Positions 16,284 through 25,585 of a stretch of DNA of 64,000 nt are shown piece after piece. Source of the stretch: Variovorax saccharolyticus (GTDB taxonomy: Bacteria; Pseudomonadota; Gammaproteobacteria; Burkholderiales; Burkholderiaceae_C). Each line of letters starts with the position of its first letter. The stretch's first letter is position 1. The notes below the pieces were generated by a model that worked only from the letters and a program-made list of their open reading frames with translations, was not told the DNA's origin and did no database searches. The stretch covers positions 558,001 to 622,000 of the forward strand of contig NZ_JASZYT010000002.1 of NCBI RefSeq assembly GCF_030316765.1, given 5' to 3'. A program made the translations under genes and the position numbers.

Positions 16284-16897
16284 ACCGGCACCTGCGGCGC
16301 GGCGCCTGGGGCGCTCTCGCGATCCTCGTGGCCGGCTACGCCGCGATCCACCTGATGGTCTGGCGCAATGCGCTCGCCCGCCTGGCCGAGCCGCCGCAGC
16401 GCCCCGCCGATGCGGCGCTGATCCTCGGCAACCGGGCCTACAAGGATGGCCGGCCGAACCCCTGCCTGACCGGCCGGGTCGATGCCGGCCTGGCGCTGGC
16501 GCAGGCCGGCACCGTGCGTCAGCTGGTGTTCTCGGGCGGCGTCGATCGCGAGGACGGCCGCATCGAGGCCGAAGTGATGGAGCAGCATGCGCGCAGCGCG
16601 GGCTACACCGGTGCGCTGCTGCTGGAGCCGGCGTCGCAGTCGACCCGGGAGAACCTGTCGATGTCGCGCGGGGTGCTGGAGGCCGCGGGCATCCGCAGCG
16701 TGGTCATCGTGACCGAGCCCTATCACCTGTGGCGGGCCGAGCGGCTGGTGCGCGCGACCGGCTTCGACCGCCTGTTCGAGGTCCAGTTCGCCGCCGCGAC
16801 CAGCAGCTGCTGGCAGACCTGGGGCATGGCCTTCAAGGGCGCGTTGCGTGAGCCCTTTGCAATCGTCAACAATGCTGCCAATGGCTACCTCCACTGA
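16280..16897 (+). CDS. DUF218/YdcF-like membrane protein
   Basis: The 205-residue protein has an N-terminal membrane span (WGALAILVAGYAAIHLMV) followed by the DUF218 fold: ADAALILGNRAYKDGRPNPCLTGRVDAGLAL, QLVFSGGVDREDG, EPASQSTRENL and VVIVTEPYHLWRAERL. YdcF/SanA/ElyC-type proteins of this superfamily are linked to envelope integrity. The start is inferred to be TTG at 16280, overlapping the DUF484 stop; no ATG lies near the beginning of the domain. Its end overlaps xerC. This gene is an insertion between the usual DUF484-xerC neighbours. Confidence 0.75.
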   Translation: MNRHLRRGAWGALAILVAGYAAIHLMVWRNALARLAEPPQRPADAALILGNRAYKDGRPNPCLTGRVDAGLALAQAGTVRQLVFSGGVDREDGRIEAEVMEQHARSAGYTGALLLEPASQSTRENLSMSRGVLEAAGIRSVVIVTEPYHLWRAERLVRATGFDRLFEVQFAAATSSCWQTWGMAFKGALREPFAIVNNAANGYLH

Positions 16898-17912
16898 CGC
16901 CGCGCTGCCCGCGCTGCCGGTCCAGATCGAGAAGTACCTCGAATACGTGCGGGTCGAGCGCCGGCTCGCGGCGCGTACGGTCGAGCTGTATGCCATCCAC
17001 CTGGCGACGCTGGCGCGGAACGCCGCTACGGCCGGATTGGCGCTCGAACAGGTGCAGACCGCCCACGTCCGGCGCTGGATGGCCCAGCTGCACGGCGCCG
17101 GCCGCGAGTCGCGCGGCATCGCGCTGGTGCTGTCGTGCTGGCGCAGCTTCTACCGCTGGCTCGGCAACGAGGGGCGGGTCGGATCGAACCCGGTGCAGGA
17201 CGTCCATGCACCGAAGGCTGCCCGGCCGCTGCCCAAGGCACTGGCGGTCGACGAGGCGGTGCGGCTGGCCGAACTGCACGACGCCGAAGCCGACCCCTGG
17301 GACGAAGCGCGCGACCGCGCGATCGTCGAGCTGCTCTACGGCTGCGGCCTGCGTGTGGGCGAGCTGGTCGGCCTGGACGTGCGCGCGAGCAGCGGCGCCC
17401 GGGGCTGGATCGACCCCGACGCCGCCGAGGCCCAGGTGCTCGGCAAGGGCAGCAAGCGCCGCATCGTTCCGGTCGGCAGCAAGGCGCTCGAGGCGCTGCA
17501 GGCCTGGCTGGCGCTGCGCGACGACTGCGCCGGGCTCGAAGCCGCGCGGCTGCGCGATCCCGGCAGCGCCGCGGCCCTCTTCATCGGCCGCAACGGCAAC
17601 CGCCTGTCGGCCCATGCGGTCTGGAAGCAGCTGCGCGCGCGCAGCCTCAAGGCCGGCTTGACCGCGCCGGTGCACCCGCACATGCTGCGCCACTCCTTCG
17701 CCAGCCACCTGCTGCAGTCCAGCAGCGACCTGCGCGCGGTCCAGGAACTGCTGGGCCATGCCAACATCTCCACCACCCAGGTCTACACGCGGCTCGATTT
17801 CCAGCATCTGGCCAAGGCCTACGATGCCGCCCATCCGCGGGCCCGGGCCCGCGACGACAGTCCGCCGCCGATCGGCGACGCGCTGCGAAAGAACAAGAGC
17901 AGGAACCCATGA
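16881..17912 (+). CDS. xerC: Tyrosine recombinase XerC
   Basis: The ~343-residue protein resolves chromosome dimers at dif together with XerD. The N-terminal SAM-like core-binding domain is followed by the catalytic domain with the conserved set: Arg in CGLRVGELVGLD, Lys in GKGSKRRIVPV, His-x-x-Arg in HPHMLRHSF, His in LLGHANISTTQVYT, where the final Tyr is the nucleophile. Placement downstream of dapF and DUF484 is the standard context. Starts at 16872 or 16881 are both possible and neither has a good ribosome site; coupling to the overlapping upstream gene is likely. The stop overlaps the next gene by four bases. Confidence 0.92.
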   Translation: MATSTDAALPALPVQIEKYLEYVRVERRLAARTVELYAIHLATLARNAATAGLALEQVQTAHVRRWMAQLHGAGRESRGIALVLSCWRSFYRWLGNEGRVGSNPVQDVHAPKAARPLPKALAVDEAVRLAELHDAEADPWDEARDRAIVELLYGCGLRVGELVGLDVRASSGARGWIDPDAAEAQVLGKGSKRRIVPVGSKALEALQAWLALRDDCAGLEAARLRDPGSAAALFIGRNGNRLSAHAVWKQLRARSLKAGLTAPVHPHMLRHSFASHLLQSSSDLRAVQELLGHANISTTQVYTRLDFQHLAKAYDAAHPRARARDDSPPPIGDALRKNKSRNP

Positions 17913-19111
17913 AGCTTCTCCGTCTGCGGTCCGGCAAGGAGCGTTCGCTGCTGCGCCGCCACCCCTGGGTCTTCGAATCCGCGATCGCCAAGGGCGGCGG
18001 CGACGCCGGCGAGACGGTCCGCATCGAGGCCGAGGACGGCCGTTTCCTGGCCTGGGCAGCGTACAGCCCGCACTCGAAGATCCGCGCCCGCGCCTGGAGC
18101 TTCGACGAGGCCCAGCGCATCGACGCCGCCTTCCTGGCGGGGCGGGTCGCTCAGGCGGTCCGGGCGCGCGCGCTGTTCGACCTCCAGAGCGACGGCATGC
18201 GCCTCGTCCATGGCGAGGCCGACGGCCTGCCGGGCCTGATCGTCGACCGCTATGGCGACACGCTGGTGGCGCAGTTCCTGTCGGCCGGCGTCGAGCGCTG
18301 GAAGGCGCCGCTGGCCGATGCCCTGCTGGCCGCCACCGGCCTGGACAAGCTCTACGAGCGCTCCGATGCGAGCGGCCGCGAGCGCGAGGGGCTGAAGCCG
18401 GTCACCGGCTGGCTGCGCGGCAGCGGCCCGACCGAGCTGCGCATCCGCGAGCACGGCTGGCAGCTGGGCCTGGACATCGCGACCGGCCACAAGACCGGCT
18501 TCTACCTCGACCAGCGCGACAGCCGCCGGCGCTTCGCCGAGCTGGCCGAGCGGCGCCGCTTTCGGCGCGTGCTCAACTGCTTCTGCTACACCGGCGGCTT
18601 CACGGTCGCCGCCCTGGCCGGTCTCGAGGCGGCGGGCGCGATCGAGGGCGCCGAGCTGATCTCCATCGATTCGTCGCAGCCGGCGCTGGAGCGCGCGCGG
18701 GCCCACGTGGCGCTCAACGGCTTCGATGCGGCCCGCACCGAGTTCCTGGACGCCGATGTCAACGCCAGCCTGCGCCGCTTCGTCGACGAGGGCCGGCAGT
18801 TCGATGCGATCGTGCTCGACCCGCCGAAGTTCGCCCCCACGGTGGCCCACGCCGAGCGCGCCGCGCGGGCCTACAAGGACCTCAACCGGCAGGCCTTCAA
18901 GCTGCTGGCGCCGGGCGGCCACCTGCTGACTTTCTCGTGCTCGGGCGGCATCGGCGCCGACCTGTTCCACAAGATCGTGGCGTCGGCCGGCATCGATGCC
19001 GGGGTCGACGGCTACATCACCGAGCGCCTGGGCGCCGCGCCCGACCATCCGATGACCGTCGAGTTCCCCGAGGGCGAGTACTTGAAAGGTCTGGTGGTGG
19101 TGCGCAAGTAG
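17909..19111 (+). CDS. rlmI: Class I SAM-dependent 23S rRNA methyltransferase (RlmI-like)
   Basis: The 400-residue enzyme has an N-terminal PUA domain (LRLRSGKERSLLRRHPWVFESAI), a central segment including DGLPGLIVDRYGD, and a Rossmann methyltransferase domain with NCFCYTGGFTVAAL as SAM motif I, SIDSSQPALERA, and the LDPPKFA and TFSCSGG motifs; the cysteine in the last is the likely catalytic thiol. RlmI methylates C1962 of 23S rRNA at C5; the assignment of the exact base is by family analogy. It starts four bases inside the xerC end (ATGA), the last member of the dapF operon. Confidence 0.88.
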   Translation: MKLLRLRSGKERSLLRRHPWVFESAIAKGGGDAGETVRIEAEDGRFLAWAAYSPHSKIRARAWSFDEAQRIDAAFLAGRVAQAVRARALFDLQSDGMRLVHGEADGLPGLIVDRYGDTLVAQFLSAGVERWKAPLADALLAATGLDKLYERSDASGREREGLKPVTGWLRGSGPTELRIREHGWQLGLDIATGHKTGFYLDQRDSRRRFAELAERRRFRRVLNCFCYTGGFTVAALAGLEAAGAIEGAELISIDSSQPALERARAHVALNGFDAARTEFLDADVNASLRRFVDEGRQFDAIVLDPPKFAPTVAHAERAARAYKDLNRQAFKLLAPGGHLLTFSCSGGIGADLFHKIVASAGIDAGVDGYITERLGAAPDHPMTVEFPEGEYLKGLVVVRK

Positions 19112-19206
19112 CCTTTGTCCCTGCCGACGCGGGGCCGGGCGGCCGTCGCTAAACTTCCCGCCTTCCCCCGCACTACCCGTTCCCCTCGTTTCCCCGGAGC
19201 ATCCCC

Positions 19207-20259
19207 ATGGCCCTCATTCCCGCCACCATCCTCACCGGCTTCCTCGGCTCCGGCAAGACCACCCTGCTCAAGCGCATCCTGAGCGAGGCCCACGGCCAGA
19301 AGATCGCCGTGATCGAGAACGAGTTCGGCGAGGAGAACATCGACAACGACATCCTGGTCACCGAGTCGAAGGAGCAGATCGTCCAGATGAGCAACGGCTG
19401 CATCTGCTGCACCATCCGCGAAGACCTGCGCGAGGCCTTGCAGCTGCTGGCGGCCAAGAAGCGCAAGGGCCTGCTCGACTTCGACCGCGTCGTGATCGAG
19501 ACCACCGGCCTGGCCGACCCCGGCCCGGTGGCCCAGACCTTCTTCATGGACGACGAGATCGCCGAGAGCTACCTGCTCGACTCGATCCTGACCCTGGTCG
19601 ATGCCAAGCACGCCCCGCAGCAGCTCAACGACCGCCAGGAGGCGCGCCGCCAGGTCGGCTTCGCCGACCAGATATTCATCAGCAAGAGCGACCTGGTCGC
19701 CGAGGAAGAAACCGAGGCGCTGATCCACCGGCTCAAGCACATGAACCCGCGCGCGCCGCAGCAGAAGGTGCATTTCGGCGAGGTGCCGATCAAGGACGTG
19801 TTCGACCTGCGCGGCTTCAACCTCAATGCCAAGCTGGACATCGACCCGGACTTCCTCAAGGAGGAAGAGGCGCACGACCACGACCATGACCACGCGCATG
19901 GCGAGCATTGCGACCATCCCTCGCATGCGCACGAGGGCCATGGCCACCACCACCATCACGACGACGACGTCAAGAGCTTCGTCTACCGCTCCGACCGGGC
20001 CTTCGATCCGGCCCGGCTGGAAGACTTCCTGGGCGCCATCGTCAACATCTACGGCCCGCGGATGCTGCGCTACAAGGGCGTCCTCCACATGCAGGGCACC
20101 GAGCGCAAGGTGATCTTCCAGGGCGTGCACCAGCTCATGGGCAGCGACCTCGGCCCGGCCTGGGGCGCCGACGAAAAGCGCACCAGCCGCATGGTATTCA
20201 TCGGCATCGACATGCCGCGCGAGATCCTGGAACAAGGCCTGGACCAGTGCCTGGTCTGA
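19207..20259 (+). CDS. COG0523 (CobW-like) GTPase with histidine-rich metal-binding loop
   Basis: This 350-residue G3E-family GTPase has Walker A GFLGSGKTT at residues 11-19, the metal motif CICC around C65-C68, a switch region VVIETTGLADP and the SKSDL guanine-specificity motif. A stretch of about thirty residues (~223-254) is packed with His and Asp. The C-terminal CobW_C domain completes the protein. Family members deliver zinc or other metals to client proteins. The next gene encodes a DksA homolog without its zinc cysteines, a pairing reminiscent of zinc-starvation gene sets, but no recognisable Zur box is visible upstream. Confidence 0.9.
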   Translation: MALIPATILTGFLGSGKTTLLKRILSEAHGQKIAVIENEFGEENIDNDILVTESKEQIVQMSNGCICCTIREDLREALQLLAAKKRKGLLDFDRVVIETTGLADPGPVAQTFFMDDEIAESYLLDSILTLVDAKHAPQQLNDRQEARRQVGFADQIFISKSDLVAEEETEALIHRLKHMNPRAPQQKVHFGEVPIKDVFDLRGFNLNAKLDIDPDFLKEEEAHDHDHDHAHGEHCDHPSHAHEGHGHHHHHDDDVKSFVYRSDRAFDPARLEDFLGAIVNIYGPRMLRYKGVLHMQGTERKVIFQGVHQLMGSDLGPAWGADEKRTSRMVFIGIDMPREILEQGLDQCLV

Positions 20260-20465
20260 TCCAGCGGCCCGCCGGCCGGGGTTCTCTATACAATCGCGCG
20301 CCTGTTCCGGGAGCTGCGATCGACCTTCTTTGACCAAGTGTGACTTCCGGCATAGGGCCGGGCGCGTTTCGAGGCTGAATTCGGGGGTATAACCCCGGGG
20401 TTCGCCATTCGGCGAGCCCCCATGATTTGAATGCGCGTCCGAGTCCAACGAAGGAGCCAGTCACC
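20260..20465 (+). promoter_or_regulatory. Leader region of the dksA homolog with stem-loop
   Basis: This 206-base gap contains a stem-loop at 20397-20420 (arms GGGGTTCGCC and GGCGAGCCCC with one G-T pair, loop ATTC) and, just before it, the perfect palindrome AACCCCGGGGTT at 20391-20402. AAGGAG at 20451-20456 is the Shine-Dalgarno for the GTG at 20466. TTGACC near 20330 could be a -35 but lacks a convincing -10. The hairpin may terminate the upstream GTPase transcript or control dksA; no T-tract is present. Confidence 0.4.
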
Positions 20466-21344
20466 GTGAAGAAACCCGCCGCCAAGCCCACGCCCGCTTC
20501 GAAGCCGGCCGTCAAGAAGACGGTGGCGGCCAAGCAGGCTGTACCCGCGGCGAAGAAGGTTTCCGCCAAGCCCGCCGCGGCGCCCAAGCCTCCCACCCGG
20601 AGCCCGGCCCCTGCGGCGGTCGCAAGCACCCCCTCCTCCAAACCGGCCGGCCCCCACGCCGCGCCACCTGCACCATCGAGTCCCATGAAAAAAACGGCTG
20701 CCGCCTCCACCACCTCCGTCCCGGCGACGCCCGCAACGACTGCCGCCCCCGCCCGCGGCGGCCGGGTGTCGCGGCTGTCCCAGCTCACGGTTCCTTCCAT
20801 GCCGCAATCGGTGGCTTCCACGGCGGCCAAGTCCAGCTTCGTGCAGATCACCTCGAACGCGCTGGTGCCGCCGCCGCCGATCGCGGTCAAGAAAGACCCC
20901 AAGCTGGTCAACAACTGGAAGACCAAGTCGCCCGAGGAGCTCTCCGACGCCGAAGTGATCGCGATGCCGGACTCCGAGTACATGAACGAGAAGCAGATGG
21001 CGTTCTTCCGCCTGAAGCTGCAGGAACTCAAGCGCGGCATCCTCGAGAACGCCGGCGAGACCACCGAGCACCTGCGCGAGGACACCGTGGTCGTGCCCGA
21101 TCCGGCCGATCGCGCCACCATCGAGGAAGAGCACGCGCTCGAGCTGCGCACCCGTGACCGCGAGCGCAAGCTGCTGAAGAAGATCGAACAGTCGATCCAG
21201 CGCATCGACGCCGGCGACTACGGCTACTGCGACGAGACTGGCGAACCGATCGGCGTCGGCCGCCTGCTGGCGCGCCCGACCGCCACGCTGTCGCTCGAAG
21301 CACAGCAGCGCCGCGAGCTGAAGCAGAAAATGTTCGGCGACTGA
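20466..21344 (+). CDS. dksA: DksA-family RNA polymerase-binding regulator with long basic N-terminal tail and lost zinc cysteines
   Basis: The 292-residue protein ends in a DksA domain (~residues 150-292): a coiled coil whose tip carries DPADRA (the DxxDxA motif that acts in the polymerase secondary channel) and the C-terminal segment DYGYCDETGEPIG. In E. coli DksA four cysteines bind zinc; here only one remains (GYCDETGE, then TLSLEAQQ), so zinc is not required. The first ~130 residues are Lys/Ala/Pro-rich like histone H1 tails and probably disordered. The GTG start is chosen for its AAGGAG nine bases upstream. DksA with ppGpp retunes transcription under starvation. Confidence 0.88.
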   Translation: MKKPAAKPTPASKPAVKKTVAAKQAVPAAKKVSAKPAAAPKPPTRSPAPAAVASTPSSKPAGPHAAPPAPSSPMKKTAAASTTSVPATPATTAAPARGGRVSRLSQLTVPSMPQSVASTAAKSSFVQITSNALVPPPPIAVKKDPKLVNNWKTKSPEELSDAEVIAMPDSEYMNEKQMAFFRLKLQELKRGILENAGETTEHLREDTVVVPDPADRATIEEEHALELRTRDRERKLLKKIEQSIQRIDAGDYGYCDETGEPIGVGRLLARPTATLSLEAQQRRELKQKMFGD

Positions 21345-21374
21345 TTCCCCGGGAGTCGAACGGAGACGCTGCGC

Positions 21375-22946
21375 ATGGCCAAGGAAGATTCCGGTCGCTT
21401 GCTGTCGAAGGTGGCGAAGTTCGTTCGCAATCCCCTGAAGGATTGGTCCGAACTCGACGCCGACGACTCGTCGACGCTCGAAAACGGCTACAGCCGTGAA
21501 ATGCTCAAGGAGATGATCGAGCGGCGGCAGCGCAACGACTTCGTGCGCCGCCGCGAGTTCGACATGCTGCGCAAGCTGCGCCAGCGCGAGGCGGCCGGCG
21601 GACGCGATCCGGCGGCCACGCCGTCTTCCTTCAACGTCAGCAGCACCTCCGGCAAGTCGGATGGCCGGGCACTCACGCTCAAGAAGATCGACGAGATCGA
21701 AGAGCAGATGTCCCAGCAGTGGTGGAAGGGACGCGACCCCCGCGCTGCGGCACCGGCCGCTGAGGGGGCGCCGCCCGCCGATGGTTCGCAGATGGCCGAG
21801 CAGCATGCGCGGGCCTATGCCGACACCGTGCCTGGCGTGCCGCAGGGCGGGGTCCAGGGGCTGCAGGTGCAGCTGCCGGCGCACGACGGCAGCATCGAAG
21901 AGGCCGCGATCCGCTATGCCCATGGCGACGATGCGGGCGCCGAGGCGATCCTGCTGCAGGCGCTGGCGCCCGACAGCCAGACCAGCGAGCACGACGACAC
22001 CTGGCGCACGCTGCTCGATCTCTATCGCGCCACCGGCGATGCCGAGAAGTTCGTGGCCGCCAGCACCCGCTATGCGCAGCGCATGAAACTGGCGGCGCCC
22101 GAATGGATGTCGTTCCGGGCCTTGGCGAATTCGGCCCGTGCCTCGAGCGCGGCGCAGCCGCAGCCACCATCGTCCGTGGCGGCCGGCGAGGCCGACTGGG
22201 CCAGCCCGCCGCGGCTGGCGCGCGAGGGCCTGATCGGCCTGACGCGCGCCCTCGGCGCCGCGGGCCCGTCCTGGCGGCTCGACTGGAGCGGGCTCGAGGC
22301 CATCGAGCCCGACGCCGCCGGGCCGTTGCGGGCCCTGTTCACCCATTGGGCCGACTCCACCGTGCAGCTGCGTTTCCGCGGCGGCGACCGGCTGCTGCTG
22401 GCGCTGGCCGAAGCCACGCCGGCCAACGACCGCGGCGTCGATGCGGTCTGGTGGCAGTTGCACATGGCCGCGCTGCGCGTGATGCACCGGGCCGACGAGT
22501 TCGAACTGCTGGCGCTCAACTACTGCATCACCTACGAGGTGTCGCCGCCGCCCTGGGAGGATCCCAAGGGCAACTACGCGTCGCTCGATCCGGACACGCC
22601 GGCGCCGAAGCCGGCCGCGAAGGCCTTCTCGCTCGATTCCGACGCCCCGGCGCCGGCCGCTGCAGGCGCCGGGCGCGGCCAGCTGGTCGGCGAACTGGTC
22701 GGCGAATCGCTTTCGACCTGGCAGCGGCTCGACGCCGAGCTGGCCGAGGAGCCGGCGCCCGTCGTCTCGTGCGCGGCCCTGGTGCGGATCGATTTCGCTG
22801 CCGCCGGCACGCTGCTCAACTGGGTCACCGACCACCACGGCCGCGGCCAGAGCCTGCAGTTCGTCGATGCCCACCGGCTGGTCGCGGCCTTCTTCGACGT
22901 CATCGGCATCGCCGACCACGCCTCGGTTTCGCTCAGAAAAGACTGA
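21375..22946 (+). CDS. Conserved protein with tandem STAS-like domains
   Basis: This 523-residue protein has a charged N-terminal region (about 100 residues, KDWSELDADD and arginine-rich helices), a linker, a helical TPR-like part (AGAEAILLQALAP to FVAASTRYAQRM), then two segments resembling STAS domains: WRLDWSGLEAIEPDAAGPLR and, at the C terminus, ALVRIDFAAAGTLLNWV to QFVDAHRLVAAFFDVIGI. STAS domains occur in anti-sigma antagonists and in MlaB of the lipid-transport system. No enzyme motif is seen. It lies between the dksA homolog and hslV. The function is unknown. Confidence 0.7.
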   Translation: MAKEDSGRLLSKVAKFVRNPLKDWSELDADDSSTLENGYSREMLKEMIERRQRNDFVRRREFDMLRKLRQREAAGGRDPAATPSSFNVSSTSGKSDGRALTLKKIDEIEEQMSQQWWKGRDPRAAAPAAEGAPPADGSQMAEQHARAYADTVPGVPQGGVQGLQVQLPAHDGSIEEAAIRYAHGDDAGAEAILLQALAPDSQTSEHDDTWRTLLDLYRATGDAEKFVAASTRYAQRMKLAAPEWMSFRALANSARASSAAQPQPPSSVAAGEADWASPPRLAREGLIGLTRALGAAGPSWRLDWSGLEAIEPDAAGPLRALFTHWADSTVQLRFRGGDRLLLALAEATPANDRGVDAVWWQLHMAALRVMHRADEFELLALNYCITYEVSPPPWEDPKGNYASLDPDTPAPKPAAKAFSLDSDAPAPAAAGAGRGQLVGELVGESLSTWQRLDAELAEEPAPVVSCAALVRIDFAAAGTLLNWVTDHHGRGQSLQFVDAHRLVAAFFDVIGIADHASVSLRKD

Positions 22947-22999
22947 CCGCGGCCGACGCCGGGGCTTGAGATCCGGGCCTTCGCCCTGAAGTTGCTTCG

Positions 23000-23548
23000 A
23001 TGGAACAATTTCACGGAACCACGATCGTCAGCGTCCGCCGCAAGATTGCCGGCGCCCCTGACCAGGTCGCCATCGGCGGCGACGGCCAGGTCACGCTCGG
23101 CAACATCGTCATCAAGGGCACGGCGCGCAAGGTGCGCCGGCTCTACCACGGCAAGGTGCTGGCCGGCTTCGCGGGCGCGACCGCCGATGCCTTCACTCTG
23201 TTCGAGCGCTTCGAGGCCAAGCTCGAGAAGCACCAGGGCCACCTGGCGCGTGCCGCCATCGAACTCACCAAGGACTGGCGCACCGACCGCGTGCTGCGCC
23301 GCCTCGAGGCCATGCTGGCGGTGGCCGATGCCACCACCTCGCTGATCATCACCGGCAACGGCGACGTGCTGGAGCCCGAGAACGGCATCATCGCGATCGG
23401 ATCCGGCGGCGCCTACGCGCAGGCCGCGGCCAAGGCGCTGCTCGACAATTCCGAGCTGTCCGCAGAGCAGATCGTGAAGAAATCGCTGGAGATCGCCGGC
23501 GATCTCTGCATTTACACGAACATGCACCACACGGTCGAGACCCTTTGA
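23000..23548 (+). CDS. hslV: HslV peptidase subunit of the ATP-dependent HslUV protease
   Basis: The 182-residue protein is the proteasome-like peptidase chamber. After removal of a short propeptide (MEQFHG) the N-terminal threonine of TTIVSVRR becomes the nucleophile; GDGQVTLGN and the [12 protein letters not shown] segment are conserved. Twelve HslV subunits form the core capped by HslU hexamers. hslU begins 18 bases after the stop, as a normal hslVU operon. Length is usual. Confidence 0.95.
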   Translation: MEQFHGTTIVSVRRKIAGAPDQVAIGGDGQVTLGNIVIKGTARKVRRLYHGKVLAGFAGATADAFTLFERFEAKLEKHQGHLARAAIELTKDWRTDRVLRRLEAMLAVADATTSLIITGNGDVLEPENGIIAIGSGGAYAQAAAKALLDNSELSAEQIVKKSLEIAGDLCIYTNMHHTVETL

Positions 23549-23565
23549 GAAGCGCGAGTCCCTCC

Positions 23566-24888
<1,323 letters not shown>

Positions 24889-24908
24889 GGCCTCCGTCGT
24901 AGGACGCG

Positions 24909-24989
24909 GCTCACGCATTACTTTCAGTGCGTGAGCTAAGTGCTTCATTTGCAACGGAATTCGGTGTTTTGCCAGTTGCAAAAACACCG
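24909..24989. terminator. Two stem-loops downstream of hslU
   Basis: GCTCACGCA (24909-24917) pairs with TGCGTGAGC (24928-24936), and CGGTGTTTT (24962-24970) pairs with AAAACACCG (24981-24989), the latter extendable inward by GC pairs. Both hairpins lie in the AT-richer gap after hslU and are followed by T-containing but not pure T stretches. They most likely separate the hslVU transcript from the dcw cluster. Confidence 0.5.
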
Positions 24990-25032
24990 CTAAGTCGTTG
25001 ATTCCATTACAAAAAATACCCCCGAAGCCCGG

Positions 25033-25060
25033 TTGCGGAGTAGGCGTTTCCTGCTACAGT
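25033..25060 (+). promoter_or_regulatory. Candidate promoter of the dcw cluster
   Basis: TTGCGG at 25033-25038 and TACAGT at 25055-25060 are separated by 16 bp and fit a sigma-70 promoter. The initiation point would fall near 25067, inside the array of AGTG repeats that may bind MraZ. This gives a leader of about 80 bases before mraZ. Confidence 0.5.
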
Positions 25061-25093
25061 GCAAAAAAGTGCAGTTAAGTGGGAAAAAGTGTC
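25058..25093 (+). promoter_or_regulatory. Candidate MraZ operator: four AGTG repeats at exact 10-bp spacing
   Basis: AGTGNN occurs at 25058, 25068, 25078 and 25088 (AGTGCA, AGTGCA, AGTGGG, AGTGTC), precisely one per helical turn, joined by A-rich spacers. MraZ is known in other bacteria to bind short direct repeats of this type (TGGG-type with 5-base spacers in E. coli, AAAGTG-type in Mycoplasma) upstream of its own operon. The array overlaps the predicted promoter and start site, so binding would directly affect transcription. Confidence 0.65.
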
Positions 25094-25148
25094 GAGCAAG
25101 ACCTGATTCGGGTCCTGCGGCAAGTCCCACCACCGGGGTCTCGTGGTC

Positions 25149-25577
25149 GTGTTTCAAGGCGCTTCATCGCTCAGTCTGGATGCCAAGGGGAGGCTCTCCG
25201 TGCCGACCCGGCATCGTGACGTCCTGAGCGCGACCGCCGCCGGCCAACTCACCATCACCAAGCATCCGCACGGCTGCCTGATGGTGTTCCCGCGGCCCGA
25301 ATGGGAGAAGTTCCGCGAGCGCATCGCCGCGCTGCCGATGTCGGCGCAGTGGTGGAAGCGGGTCTTCCTCGGCAATGCCGTGGACGTCGAGATGGACGGC
25401 ACCGGCCGCGTGCTGATCTCCCCGGAATTGCGTGCCGCTGCGGGCATCTCGCGCGACACTCTGCTGCTGGGCATGGGCAATCACTTCGAACTCTGGGACA
25501 AGGCGACCTACGAAGCCAAGGAAGCCGAAGCCACCCAGGGCGAGATGCCCGATGTCTTCCAGGACTTTTCGTTCTGA
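25149..25577 (+). CDS. mraZ: Transcriptional regulator MraZ
   Basis: This 142-residue AbrB-like regulator has two repeats, each with the DxxGR signature: [16 protein letters not shown] and [16 protein letters not shown]. MraZ oligomers bind direct repeats and control the division/cell-wall cluster that it heads. Start: GTG at 25149 gives the family N terminus [11 protein letters not shown]; a GTG two codons upstream (25143) is an alternative. The next gene, rsmH, starts eight bases downstream. A four-fold AGTG array 55-90 bases upstream is its probable operator. Confidence 0.92.
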   Translation: MFQGASSLSLDAKGRLSVPTRHRDVLSATAAGQLTITKHPHGCLMVFPRPEWEKFRERIAALPMSAQWWKRVFLGNAVDVEMDGTGRVLISPELRAAAGISRDTLLLGMGNHFELWDKATYEAKEAEATQGEMPDVFQDFSF

Positions 25578-25585
25578 GGCGCGCA

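Noticed and set aside
19112-19206. Zur box upstream of the COG0523 GTPase
   Set aside because: The gap is pyrimidine- and GC-rich; no AT-rich palindrome resembling a Zur site is present.
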